Origin: Tipula vernalis | Taxonomy: Eukaryota; Arthropoda; Insecta; Diptera; Tipulidae | Direction: 5' to 3' | DNA length: 64,000 nt | NCBI GenBank assembly: GCA_958295665.1 | Contig: OY282559.1 | Span: 132,225,241 to 132,289,240, forward strand | Program-made: the position numbers and the translations under genes | The notes under the pieces: generated by a model | What the model saw: the letters and a program-made list of their open reading frames with translations, nothing else | Database searches by the model: none | Told to the model about the DNA's origin: nothing | Shown: piece after piece, positions 55,728-64,000 of the stretch | Numbering within the stretch: the first letter of the stretch is position 1 | How the letters are laid out: each line of letters begins with the position of its first letter

Positions 55728-58700
55728 ATGAAGGTTCTTCAAGGAAACTTGAATGGATGCAGAGCTGCGCAGGATCACTTGGCGCAGCTTGTCTGTGAAG
55801 CAGAAGTCCAGATAGCAGTTATTTGCGAGCAGTACCAGAACGATAATCGTCCAAACTGGTTCTCAGATCCCTCGGGGTCTGCGGCAATATGGGTGGTCGA
55901 CACCCATGGAGTACGCATTGATGCCCATGGTTCTGGAATTGGCTACATCTGGCTGAGAAGCCGTAACACTACGCTTTATAGTGTGTATCTGTCACCGAAC
56001 GATACAATTTTGGAGTTTCAATCCAAATTGAATGGACTGGAGGATTCGGCTCGTGATGTAACAGGGGCACTAGTGCTAGTTGGTGACTTCAATGCACGCG
56101 CACTAGAATGTGGTATGCCACACCAAAATACCAGGGGGAGACATATACTGGAGATGGTCTCAAGACTGGATTTATGCGTCCTAAACCAGGGATCTACGCC
56201 AACATACCGAAGGCCAGGTTTCGGCAGCTCCATACCGGACATAACATTGGTATCAGCACGGCTGGTTCCATTGGCAAAATACTGGAGAGTTATGGAGGAT
56301 TATACCGCAAGTGATCACAACTACATCAGCTTCCAATTGCACGATGATGAGCGAAAAACACAGCGAGCGAAGTATCGTAGTTTACTGAGCTGGAACACCA
56401 CCAAGTTGGACAGCGAAAAGCTCCTTACATCTGTCGAGATGAGCCTTACTAATAACCAATCGGTTTTACAGGAGATTACGAACAGAGCCGAGATTGGGGC
56501 GGCTGTTGAAAGCATTACACGGTTAGTTCAACAAGCTTGCGACTCTTCAATGCCCCGAAGAAGACAGTGGAGTGGAAGGAAACAAGCTTATTGGTGGACA
56601 AATGAGATCGCAGAGCTGAGAATGAAAGCTCTGCAGCTTAAGCGAAGGGCACAACGCGCACATGGCGTAGTAGAAGCAATTGCTAAGTCATCTCAGCACA
56701 AAGCCGCAAAAAAAGAGCTCGGCATGGCCATTCGTGCGAGTAAAGCGCAATGCTGGAGAACCATATGCAACGAGGTGGATAGTGATCCATGGGGCAGAGG
56801 ATACAAACTTGCCACTCGAAAGCTGGGGCTGTTCAGTACGCACGTCGCGCTGGATGCAGAAACGATGACAAATATTGTTGATGCTCTCTTTCCACCACAC
56901 TTGCCGAGGGTAGAAGACGATGCTGAAAGCCAAGTTGGAGAAATTCACGCATTCACAGAGGAGGAATTGGCATATGCAGTGACCAGCCTAAAAAATAAGA
57001 AGGCACCGGGACAGGACGGCATACCAGTGGAGGCGTTGAAGGTGGCTGTAAGTAGATACCCGCACCTCTTACCAAAACTGTATAATGCATGCTTAATAGC
57101 AGGAGTGTTTCCTTCACGGTGGAAGACGGCCCGTCTAGTATTAATAAACAAAGGGAAAGGTGGCAATCCCGACTCCCCGTCATCATACAGACCTCTCTGT
57201 ATGTTGGAAACAATGGGGAAGCTGCTGGAAAGACTATTAAAGCCTAGGCTGGAAGATGCCATATCTATTGCTGGTGATTTGTCTCCAAGACAATATGGCT
57301 TTCGGAAAGGGCGGTCAACTGTAGATGCAATAAAGAAGGTAATTAGCGCAGTTGAAAGAGCTGAAACTGCTTGCCACGCGGCGGGGCCTTTGTGTTTCTA
57401 GTGACTGTGGATGTGCGAAACGCCTTCAAATCGGCCAGATGGGAAGATATGATTGATGCTTTGCAACGATCTTTCGCTGTCCCGAACTATCTTCTACAAA
57501 TAGTTCGAGACTACTTGAGGAATAGAAGACTTGTATACGAGACGAAAGACGGCAAAAAGATGAAGGAACTCACTGCTGGAGTAGCCCAGGGGTCAATTCT
57601 TGGTCCCGATCTGTGGAATGCTATGTATGATGGCCTGTTGCGACTTGAGATGCCGGACGAAGTATTCCTGGTTGGATATGCAGATGATGTTGCTGTTATA
57701 ATAACATCCAGAAGCACAGCTTTAGCTCAATACAGGCTGAATCAGGTGATGAGAAGAGTCAACGTTTGGATGGATGAGCACGGTCTACAGTTGGCAATCT
57801 CAAAGATTGAGATCGTAATGCTTACAAAACGGAGGATTCCAACAGTCATCCCTATGCAGATTGGAAGAGAAGAGGTGATTACAAAAGGTGCGACGAAATA
57901 TCTGGGGGTTGTTTTAGACAGTCGACTAACCTACTGGGAGCATATTCGCAGGGTTTGTGACCGGGCATCAGTTGTAACAGTGTCACTCGGAAGACTGATG
58001 GCGAATGTGGGCGGCCCTCGCTCTAGCAAGCGAAGACTCCTGATGTCAACGGTGCAGTCGGTCCTGCTGTATGGAGCTGAGATCTGGGCTGGTGCAATGG
58101 AAGTAAGGAAGTACCGCACGAGAATGTTGTCAATACAGAGACGCGGGGCACTAAGAATCACATGCGCTTATCGCACGGTGTCCGGAGCTGCGGCCTTGGT
58201 TGTCGCTGGAGTCATCCCGATAGACCTGATGGCGCTCGAGCGTCGAGAGATATACCGGTTGAGTGCCGAATTTGGAAGGAGTGATTCTGCGATGAGAGCC
58301 CGCAGTGTCACGCTCGTAGCATGGCAGCAACGATGGGACGAGGAGAGTAGCGGTCAATGGACGGCCAGGTTGGTAAAGGTGGCCACGACTTAGTACCTGG
58401 ATCAATCGGAGGCACGGGGAAGTTAACTTCTTTGTTTGCCAGTTCCTGACGGGGCATGGTTACTTTGGAGCCTACTTGTAACGAATGGGAAAGCTGAGGA
58501 CCCCTTATTGCCGGTACTGCCCAGAAGAAAGTGATGACGCTTGTCATACTTTCTTTGGGTGCGCTCAATTCAATGAAGAAAGAAACCGACTCACCTTAGT
58601 GGTGGAAGTGGTTACACCTGACACCATCGAGGAGGTGATGCTACGGTCGGAGGAGGCGTGGGATGCAATAGCACTCTACGTCGAATCTACGCTACGGAGA

Positions 58701-58733
58701 AAGAGGGAAGAGGGGTGCTTAGTGGATTCCTAG
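55728..58733 (+). pseudogene. R1-like ORF2: APE endonuclease and reverse transcriptase, lightly damaged
   Basis: Starts ATG 55728 with MKVLQGNLNGCRAAQD. The endonuclease shows the metal-binding Glu (ICEQY), LVGDFNAR, and the catalytic ASDHNYI. RT begins with KNKKAPGQDGIP and continues to the fingers (SSYRPLCMLETMGK, QYGFRKGRSTVDA). A shift at about 57370-57390 moves into the frame 57371-58393 with VTVDVRNAFKSA, AQGSILGPDLWN and the catalytic GYADDVAVI. A second shift near 58393 and a TAA at ~58483 precede the C-terminal zinc motif YCRYCPEESDDACHTFFGC. Catalytic residues are all present; three lesions stop expression as one protein. Confidence 0.92.
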
Positions 58734-58956
58734 GCGAGAAGTAATCGAGGGGCCCCAACAGGGCTGCCAGCACGGGACAGACTGAAGTAATACGAAAGTG
58801 GTTCCGGTCCGGTTTTCCCGTGGGCTGTAGGTGATTTTTTAGTGAGTAGGTGACAGGAGCAGCTGTCAAATCTCACACTGTCGGGCGGCGTCCATCGCCG
58901 ATCGACGAAAGTCTTTTGAAGATTTTTTGCACCTACAGAAGAAAAAAAAAAAAAAA

Positions 58957-59008
58957 TCCATAATCATCTGAGCTGGCCAATAAATATGTTCTGATTTCAA
59001 GGGACTAC
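58957..59008. mobile_element. Palindromic MITE, right portion
   Basis: Continues the MITE arm after the target duplication (..CTGAGCTGGCCAATAAATATG). Homology to 53846-53870 (CAAGGGACTA) stops at 59008, where the BEL-2 LTR is inferred to begin. Confidence 0.65.
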
Positions 59009-59652
59009 TGTTTCTCTAGTTTGTATGACTAGATTTAAAATTTTCTTCGGACTTATATTGTACTATCTGGATAGAAATTACAGGCTGCGGTCAGTACAAT
59101 ATAAACCAAATATTTCTGTTAAATTTCGATTTTTATTTATTTTCTGGTTCTTGATGGCTTGAATGCTCGATTATAATAGAGCGAGGACAAGTATTTTTAT
59201 TTTTACAATTTGTTCGTTAATAAAATTTCCTAAGCAAAAGAATTACAATTTTTACAATGGTAAGAATAAATTGAATCTATTAGTTAATGGACTTCGTGGT
59301 AATACAATTTTATACTATCTATTTTAATAATTAAGCAATAATGAATGAGCTCGTTCGTATTGAATTGCGTAAGTATAAGTGTTTGCCGTTATTGTTTTGA
59401 TTCATCGGCTGTCAATAATATTATCTAAATGAACATTAAATAATTCAACTTATTTATACAAACGTAATACAATTGTTAATATAAGTTATTTCTTTTGGGT
59501 ACATTTACGGCAATTAAGAGATACATTTATATAATTTGGATAAGCATTCAAGATAAATATTCTAAATCTACTATAAACATTAATTATCAATTATTAACTA
59601 AATTCAATACATTTTAATATTTTGTTGTTTTAGGCTTGGCATCTCCATCACA
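59009..59652 (-). repeat. Inferred 3' LTR of BEL-2 (~644 bp)
   Basis: On the minus strand it begins TGTGATGGAGATG directly after the purine run AAGGGCGGC, and I place its end at GAGAAACA (59009), where MITE homology breaks off. No second LTR is in view, so both ends are inferred. Confidence 0.5.
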
Positions 59653-59678
59653 GCCGCCCTTGAATCACCAGATTCAAT

Positions 59679-61106
59679 CTATGATGTGTGAATAGGCAGC
59701 TTACAGATTTTATCAATTGGACGACGAATAATTTTTTGTGAAATGGCCATTCTAACGCTTATAACACGTACTTTATCGTCACTTCCTGGATGTGTATCGA
59801 CTATTCTACCAAGAAGCCAACGAGATGGTGGTAGATTTTGTTCGGAAACCAACACAATATAACCAACCTTTAAATTTTCAGCTTCATCTTTCCATTTTTT
59901 TCTTGGCTGTAGTGTGGTCAAATAGTCGCGATGCCATCTCTGCCAGAAGTGTTGTTGCATTTGTTTGACCAACTGCCACCTAGCATTTGGAAATATTTTA
60001 CCCTCAAGTAGATTTTCTTCGGCTGGATCTGTGTATGTGCGCCCAATTAGAAAATGAGCCGGAGTGATACAGTCAATGTCTTCAGTTTGACTTGCGGCTA
60101 GTGGTCTGGAATTTAAAATAGCTTCAATTTTAGTTATTAAGGTGGTGAATTCTTCCAGTGTCAAAATGGTTTCACCAACAACTCGCTTCAGATGTATTTT
60201 TGCCAATTTAACTGCAGCTTCCCAAATACCGCCCATATGAGGAGATCCTGGAGGGATGAACTTCCAGTGTTTTTTATTATTTAGAAGGAAGGTTGCAATC
60301 TCGCTTTCTTTTTTCTTAAGAAATTGATACAATTCCTTAAGGTAGTTATTTGCATCTACAAAATTGCTACCATTGTCGCTGTGTATCGTATGACATAAAC
60401 CTCTACGTGATGTAAATCGGCTTACGGCTGTTACAAAGCTCTTTGTGGTTAAATCGCCTACCGTTTCCAGATGAACCGCTTTGGTACTTAGACAAACGAA
60501 CACACATACATACGCCTTGATTGGTACTTGTCCCCTTCGTCTGATTAATTGTATTTTGAAGGGTCCGCAATAGTCAACTCCGACGTTATGGAATGGGTGA
60601 GTATAATTGATTCGCTCTTCTGGAAGTGTGCCCATTATCTGCGTTTGAGCCGTCGGATTTTGTCTGATACACTGGATACATTGATTGACTATCATCTTGG
60701 TTATATTTTTCGCCTTGATTAACCAGTACATACGTCTAACGATGCTTGTTAAGCTTATTCCGGCGTGCTGGTAAAGAATGTGTGTATCTCGTACTATGCA
60801 TTTGGCAAGATGAGAATGCCCAGGTAAAATAATTGGATGTTTGACGTGAAACGGTGCCGTTGACTTCTGGATTCTTCCTCCAACACGTAAGATGCCATTT
60901 TTATCTAAAAATGGACTTAAGCTTCGGAGTTTGCTATGTTTTGGAAGTGGAGATTGCTCGTTGATTGCCCTTTTTTCTTCACTAAACTCGTTTTCTTGTA
61001 CGGCCTTGATAAGTTCTTGTTCCACGGTTGCAATTTCATTTCTGGTGGTGTTTCCTTGAACTCTTTGGTTTTTCATTTTTAGATTTCGAATGTATCTCTT
61101 TACCAT
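59679..61106 (-). CDS. pol: BEL-2 integrase region of Pol (475 codons open)
   Basis: Contains a zinc module (HAGISLTSIVRRMYW, CIQCIRQN), the catalytic Asp in GVDYCGPF, Asp in HSDNGSNF and Glu in GGIWEAAVK, then IEAILNSRPL, HFLIGRTYTDP and the WQLVKQMQQHFWQRW C-terminal domain ending at 59679. Integrates element cDNA. No lesion is seen inside. The upstream frame is interrupted by a TAA near 61128 and a TGA at 61295-61297, so it is only the end of a Pol polyprotein. Confidence 0.93.
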   Translation of the reverse strand: MVKRYIRNLKMKNQRVQGNTTRNEIATVEQELIKAVQENEFSEEKRAINEQSPLPKHSKLRSLSPFLDKNGILRVGGRIQKSTAPFHVKHPIILPGHSHLAKCIVRDTHILYQHAGISLTSIVRRMYWLIKAKNITKMIVNQCIQCIRQNPTAQTQIMGTLPEERINYTHPFHNVGVDYCGPFKIQLIRRRGQVPIKAYVCVFVCLSTKAVHLETVGDLTTKSFVTAVSRFTSRRGLCHTIHSDNGSNFVDANNYLKELYQFLKKKESEIATFLLNNKKHWKFIPPGSPHMGGIWEAAVKLAKIHLKRVVGETILTLEEFTTLITKIEAILNSRPLAASQTEDIDCITPAHFLIGRTYTDPAEENLLEGKIFPNARWQLVKQMQQHFWQRWHRDYLTTLQPRKKWKDEAENLKVGYIVLVSEQNLPPSRWLLGRIVDTHPGSDDKVRVISVRMAISQKIIRRPIDKICKLPIHTS

Positions 61107-62212
61107 CGCGAGTATACCTTTGTCATCTTAAAGAAACTTGAATAATTTTCAATGAACTGTTCAATGAATGACTTCTCAGTTATGGACAACGCAGACTTGA
61201 TAGTTGGTCTAGATTCTTCGGTTGTCAGCTGTTCACCGACTTTGTACTGCACTGGCCATTTCTCTTCAATTTCAGTTATCCATGTTGGACCATTTCACCA
61301 CAATTGATTGTCTCTTAATATTTGTAATGTTGTCCCTCTGGTTGCAATGTCTGCTGGATTCTCCGTTGTTGGAACATGGCGCCACAAACTTCTTGGGTAG
61401 ATATCGAGTATTTCGCTTGTTCGGTTACCAACGAATATTGCCCATTTTCGAGGTTGTGCAGACAGCCAATCCAAGACAATTTTTGAGTCGGTCCATAGAA
61501 CTCGTTTATCGATTTCTACACGCAGTGAATTCTCAACCAACTTCATCAGCTGTGTCAGCATCACTGCACCCATCAACTCCAATCGCGGTAGACTCTTTTG
61601 TTTTAAAGGAGCAACACGACTCTTTGCGGCTATGATGACGGAGTTTACTTTATTTTCTCCTGTTTGGCTAATGGCATACAAGACCGCTGCACAAGCTTGC
61701 TCACTGGCATCGCTGAACCCATGGATTTCAATTGAACCTCTTGTACCCAAACATCTCGGAATACGTAGACAACTTAATTGAGACATATTATCACGGATTA
61801 ACATCCATTGCTGTAGTATGTCTGCCGGAACCTCATCGTCCCAGGATAAAATTTGTAACCTGAGTTGCTGAAATAAAATTTTTATTTTTATCGTTATCGG
61901 TGAAATGAAACCTAGCGGATCAAAATTTTTGTTAGCTTCTGATAGCAGGACTCTTTTGGTGACTCTTTCGTGGCTTTTACAGGAATCATTGAAAGTAAAT
62001 ATGTCTTCGGCAGGATTCCACAGTGAACCTAACACCTTGGTTTCCGTAACTTTATCTGATAGCGGTTTTTCTTCTAAAACTTGAATATGCGATTGGACAC
62101 CAAGGTTGTTTGTCAGCATCTTCCGAAGATTAAAGCCATATTTCTTTAACGCTTCTCGAACATCAGTCATCAGTTGGACGGCTTCTTCGACGGAATCTGC
62201 GCCAGTAATCAT
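61107..62212 (-). pseudogene. BEL-2 RT C-terminus and RNase H
   Basis: The frame starts just after the damaged RT catalytic site with MITGADSVEEAVQL, then VLGSLWNPAEDIFTF, LLSEANKNFDPLGFISPI (RT end), GFSDASEQACAAVLY, LPRLELMGAVMLTQL, LWTDSKIVLDWL (RNase H-like acidic residues) and ENPADIATRG. It ends at a TGA (61295-61297) that replaces the expected Trp before NGPTWI. The 61107-61294 stretch continues recognisably to the integrase frame with another stop. Confidence 0.9.
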
Positions 62213-63501
62213 TCATAAATATCATTCAGAATTGCCTTTGCTGCTTTTGGTGAATCGTTTTCTTTTCTTAACCCAACTTCTTGTATGCTCCTGGTTGCTA
62301 AGTACGCTGCAGCGCCTGTTCCATAGGTAACAGTTCTCAGCATATAACGACTGGCGGGTTGATCTTGGCCCCACCTCCATAAAATATTTTGGTATTCACA
62401 ATCATCTTTATTGACCCACACCTGACGATACATTTTTTCAACATCACCTGTAAATACTAGTCGATGTTGTCTGAAACGGATAAGGATTTCTACTAATGGC
62501 GGTTGAATTGTTGGTCCTACCATCAATAAGTCGTTGAGTGACAAGCCTGTGGTTGATTTTGAAGAGCCATCGAATACGACCCGGAGCTTTGTACTGATGC
62601 TTGCCTCTTTTAGTACGCCGTGATGTGGGAGATAATACGCGTTTCTCAGAGCTGGACCATTTATTTTTTTCATATGCCCAAGTGACTCATATTCCGTCAT
62701 GAAATTTATATACAACTCTCGGAAATCTGGCTTTCGAATAAATTTCTGCTCCATGCTCTTCAAACGGTTCATTGCGACATAGTATGATGAACCTAACATT
62801 TTTGGTGGTTGGCGAAAGGGTAACTTCACAATAAATTTGTTGTCTTCGCCTGTTGTGGTAGTTGCTTTGTAGAGGTTTTCACAAGCGTCTTCTTCGGGAG
62901 TATGCCGGAGCGCCTTTGGTAGTTCTTCAATCTCCCAAAATTTACGTAGGCTTCTATCGATGTCGATTAAAATGTTGAAATTGCTTGTGGTTTTATCAGA
63001 AGAATGACTCCTTCCTGCTACTATCCATCCGAATATGGTATTTATGGCGATTACACCACTTACTGATTGTAGTTTTCCCTCCTCTATAGCTTTGAAGAAA
63101 ATGTCCGCACCAAGTAGGACATCGATTGCTCCAGACTCATTAAAACGGGAATCTGCTAATGTGAGCCCATCTAATATTGCCAGATCATGTTTGGTAAGGT
63201 TGTATGTGTTCTGGTTTGATGACACCTTTGGAACAATAAAAGCTCCAGTTTTTAATATCATACCTGTCTGTCCTATTGGAGTAAGTGTTAATTCCACCTT
63301 GCCCTTGGATTTTCCAATGCCAGTTTCTCCAAGACCTGTAACTAAAACTCTGCCATAATGCCTATTCAAATTCCATTTCTGAATACAACTTTCAGAAACA
63401 AAACTGGCTTGCGACGCAGAGTCTAACAGTGCTCGAAAACATTGATATTTTCCTTCGTTATTCCTTATATTAATTAATGCAGTTGGTAGAATTATTTGCA
63501 T
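62209..63501 (-). pseudogene. BEL-2 protease and RT N-terminal part, RT dyad deleted
   Basis: Aspartic protease signature RALLDSASQASFVSE near residue 25, then the BEL linker (LDGLTLADSRF, IDVLLGADIFF, GWIVAGR). RT motifs are FIVKLPFR, AYYLPHHGVLKE, LRVVFDGSSKS, FTGDVEKMYRQ, YQNILWR and TYGTGAAAYLATR. The frame ends ..ILNDIYE followed by TGA, whereas the family reads Y-(V)-D-D-(M/L) followed by ITGAD. A ~7-nt loss at about 62213 removes the catalytic dyad and shifts the frame. Confidence 0.92.
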
Positions 63502-63564
63502 TTGGCTAACTGATGTTTTAGCACAAGAGGTTTTTGTCGCACATGCCTCTGATGATGAAGGTGC

Positions 63565-64000
63565 TTAAATTTTATCATCTTTGTTTAATTCTTGGGATTC
63601 ATGAAGCATTGAATGATGTCGTCTGTAACACTTTTGACACCTGGATCTCGACTTGCAGTCATACACTCTGTGGTTTGCATTCAGGCAGTTGAAGCATCTC
63701 CCATGTTTCTTGATTATTCTGACTCGCTCTTCAGATTGCATGCATTTAAATTTTTTGCATTCATATAGCCAGTGATTACCTTCTTTGCAAATGGAACACT
63801 CATAATTTGCAGTTGTTAAAGTTGCATATGAATGTGTAGCTGTAGCCAAATGATTGTTCGTTGTGGTTGGTCGCCTTGCACTTCCCTTCAATGCTTCTAA
63901 GGTATCAGTGCGTTTGTTTAGAAATGCGATTAATTCTTTGAAAGTTGGAAATTCACTTTAATTGTCCGACATCTCCTTTGCCCAAAGTCCCTTTGTTTCG
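63565..64000 (-). pseudogene. BEL-2 gag C-terminus with zinc knuckles, continues beyond the window
   Basis: On the minus strand the gag frame enters at the window edge (TKGLWAKEMSDN) and hits a TAA at 63958-63960 where a Gln codon is likely. It then continues FPTFKELIAFLNKR, CSICKEGNHWLYEC, CFNCLNANHRVYDC and CQKCYRRHHSMLH to a TAA at 63565-63567. That last stop is in the same frame as the protease ORF, so gag and pol are separated by one in-frame stop. Confidence 0.88.

Larger units (their letters stand above)
53954..58956 (+). mobile_element. R1-clade-like non-LTR retrotransposon, essentially full length
   Basis: The 14-nt TCCATAATCATCTG occurs at 53940-53953 and 58957-58970, the target duplication. 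The element is 5003 bp and much GC-richer than its surroundings. It has a ~295-bp 5' leader, ORF1 with three zinc knuckles, ORF2 (endonuclease, RT, CCHC) starting 6 nt after ORF1, a short 3' untranslated region and a 15-nt A tail (58942-58956). ORF2 carries two shifts and one stop. R1-like placement rests on ORF1 knuckles and the NLNGCRAAQD endonuclease opening. Confidence 0.92.
59009..64000 (-). mobile_element. BEL/Pao LTR retrotransposon (BEL-2), 5' part beyond the window
   Basis: On the minus strand from the right edge: gag zinc knuckles, aspartic protease, RT, RNase H, integrase, a polypurine-like AAGGGCGGC (59661-59653) and a 3' LTR. The 5' LTR and most of gag lie beyond 64000. Lesions are few but decisive (RT dyad deletion, nonsense codons). 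It is better preserved than BEL-1. Confidence 0.9.

Overview
This is 64 kb of AT-rich eukaryotic DNA, almost certainly from an insect and most plausibly a fly. That host call is an inference from the element families present: a gypsy element, an env-bearing errantivirus, BEL/Pao, Jockey, R1-like and RNase H-bearing non-LTR elements, a Penelope-like element, mariner/Tc1 relatives, (TA)n tracts and a satellite with higher-order structure. I found no convincing single-copy host gene, no tRNA or rRNA gene and no CRISPR. Practically every coding stretch belongs to a transposable element, usually nested in or next to another one. The layout resembles pericentromeric heterochromatin or a piRNA-cluster-like TE graveyard.

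Layout. (1) 1-11214, minus strand: a young Ty3/gypsy element. Its 3' LTR (left, cut by the window start) is split by a 2.07-kb 5'-truncated Penelope-like element with a 13-bp target duplication. Inside are an env remnant, an intact PR-RT-RH-IN frame, a 57-bp in-frame repeat domain, a textbook -1 frameshift signal, gag, and a 1165-bp 5' LTR. (2) 12840-15920: a 162-bp satellite, 19 monomers, with visible six-monomer and three-monomer higher-order periods. (3) 15921-18347: a decayed LTR element (one LTR, gag, protease fragment). (4) 20018-24056: a 4-kb nested fold-back structure holding a dead Tc1/mariner transposase and a separate hairpin MITE. (5) 24420-24722: a BEL integrase scrap. (6) 25130-35391, plus: a decayed BEL/Pao element (BEL-1). 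Its RT is split just after YVDD by a minus-strand non-LTR element that has lost its own RT, and its 3' LTR carries an inverted duplication and a pogo-like MITE. (7) 37200-39530: two inverted blocks of a ~160-bp repeat. (8) 39545-40450: Jockey and Tc1-like scraps. (9) 42055-49576, minus: an errantivirus inserted in a (TA)n tract, with LTRs nearly identical, env open, and gag-pol broken. (10) 50253-51075: an internally deleted mariner. (11) 51.8-52.7 kb: simple and degenerate short repeats. (12) 53954-58956, plus: a near-complete R1-like non-LTR element with a 14-bp TSD inside a palindromic MITE. (13) 59009-64000, minus: a BEL/Pao element (BEL-2) whose RT catalytic dyad has been deleted; it runs off the right edge.

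How the parts relate. Relative ages can be read from the nesting. The Penelope insertion post-dates the gypsy insertion, the non-LTR element post-dates BEL-1, and the R1-like and BEL-2 elements both landed in or beside the same palindromic MITE. The most rewarding sequence biology is the gypsy gag/pol junction: a slippery heptamer, a 6-nt spacer and a 9-bp stem, followed by a 15-copy Ser/Asn/Tyr-rich repeat domain in the pol frame. The satellite higher-order pattern, direct repeats in the errantivirus leader, and precise catalytic-site lesions in three elements are next. Coordinates of LTR and TIR ends come from aligning repeat copies by eye.
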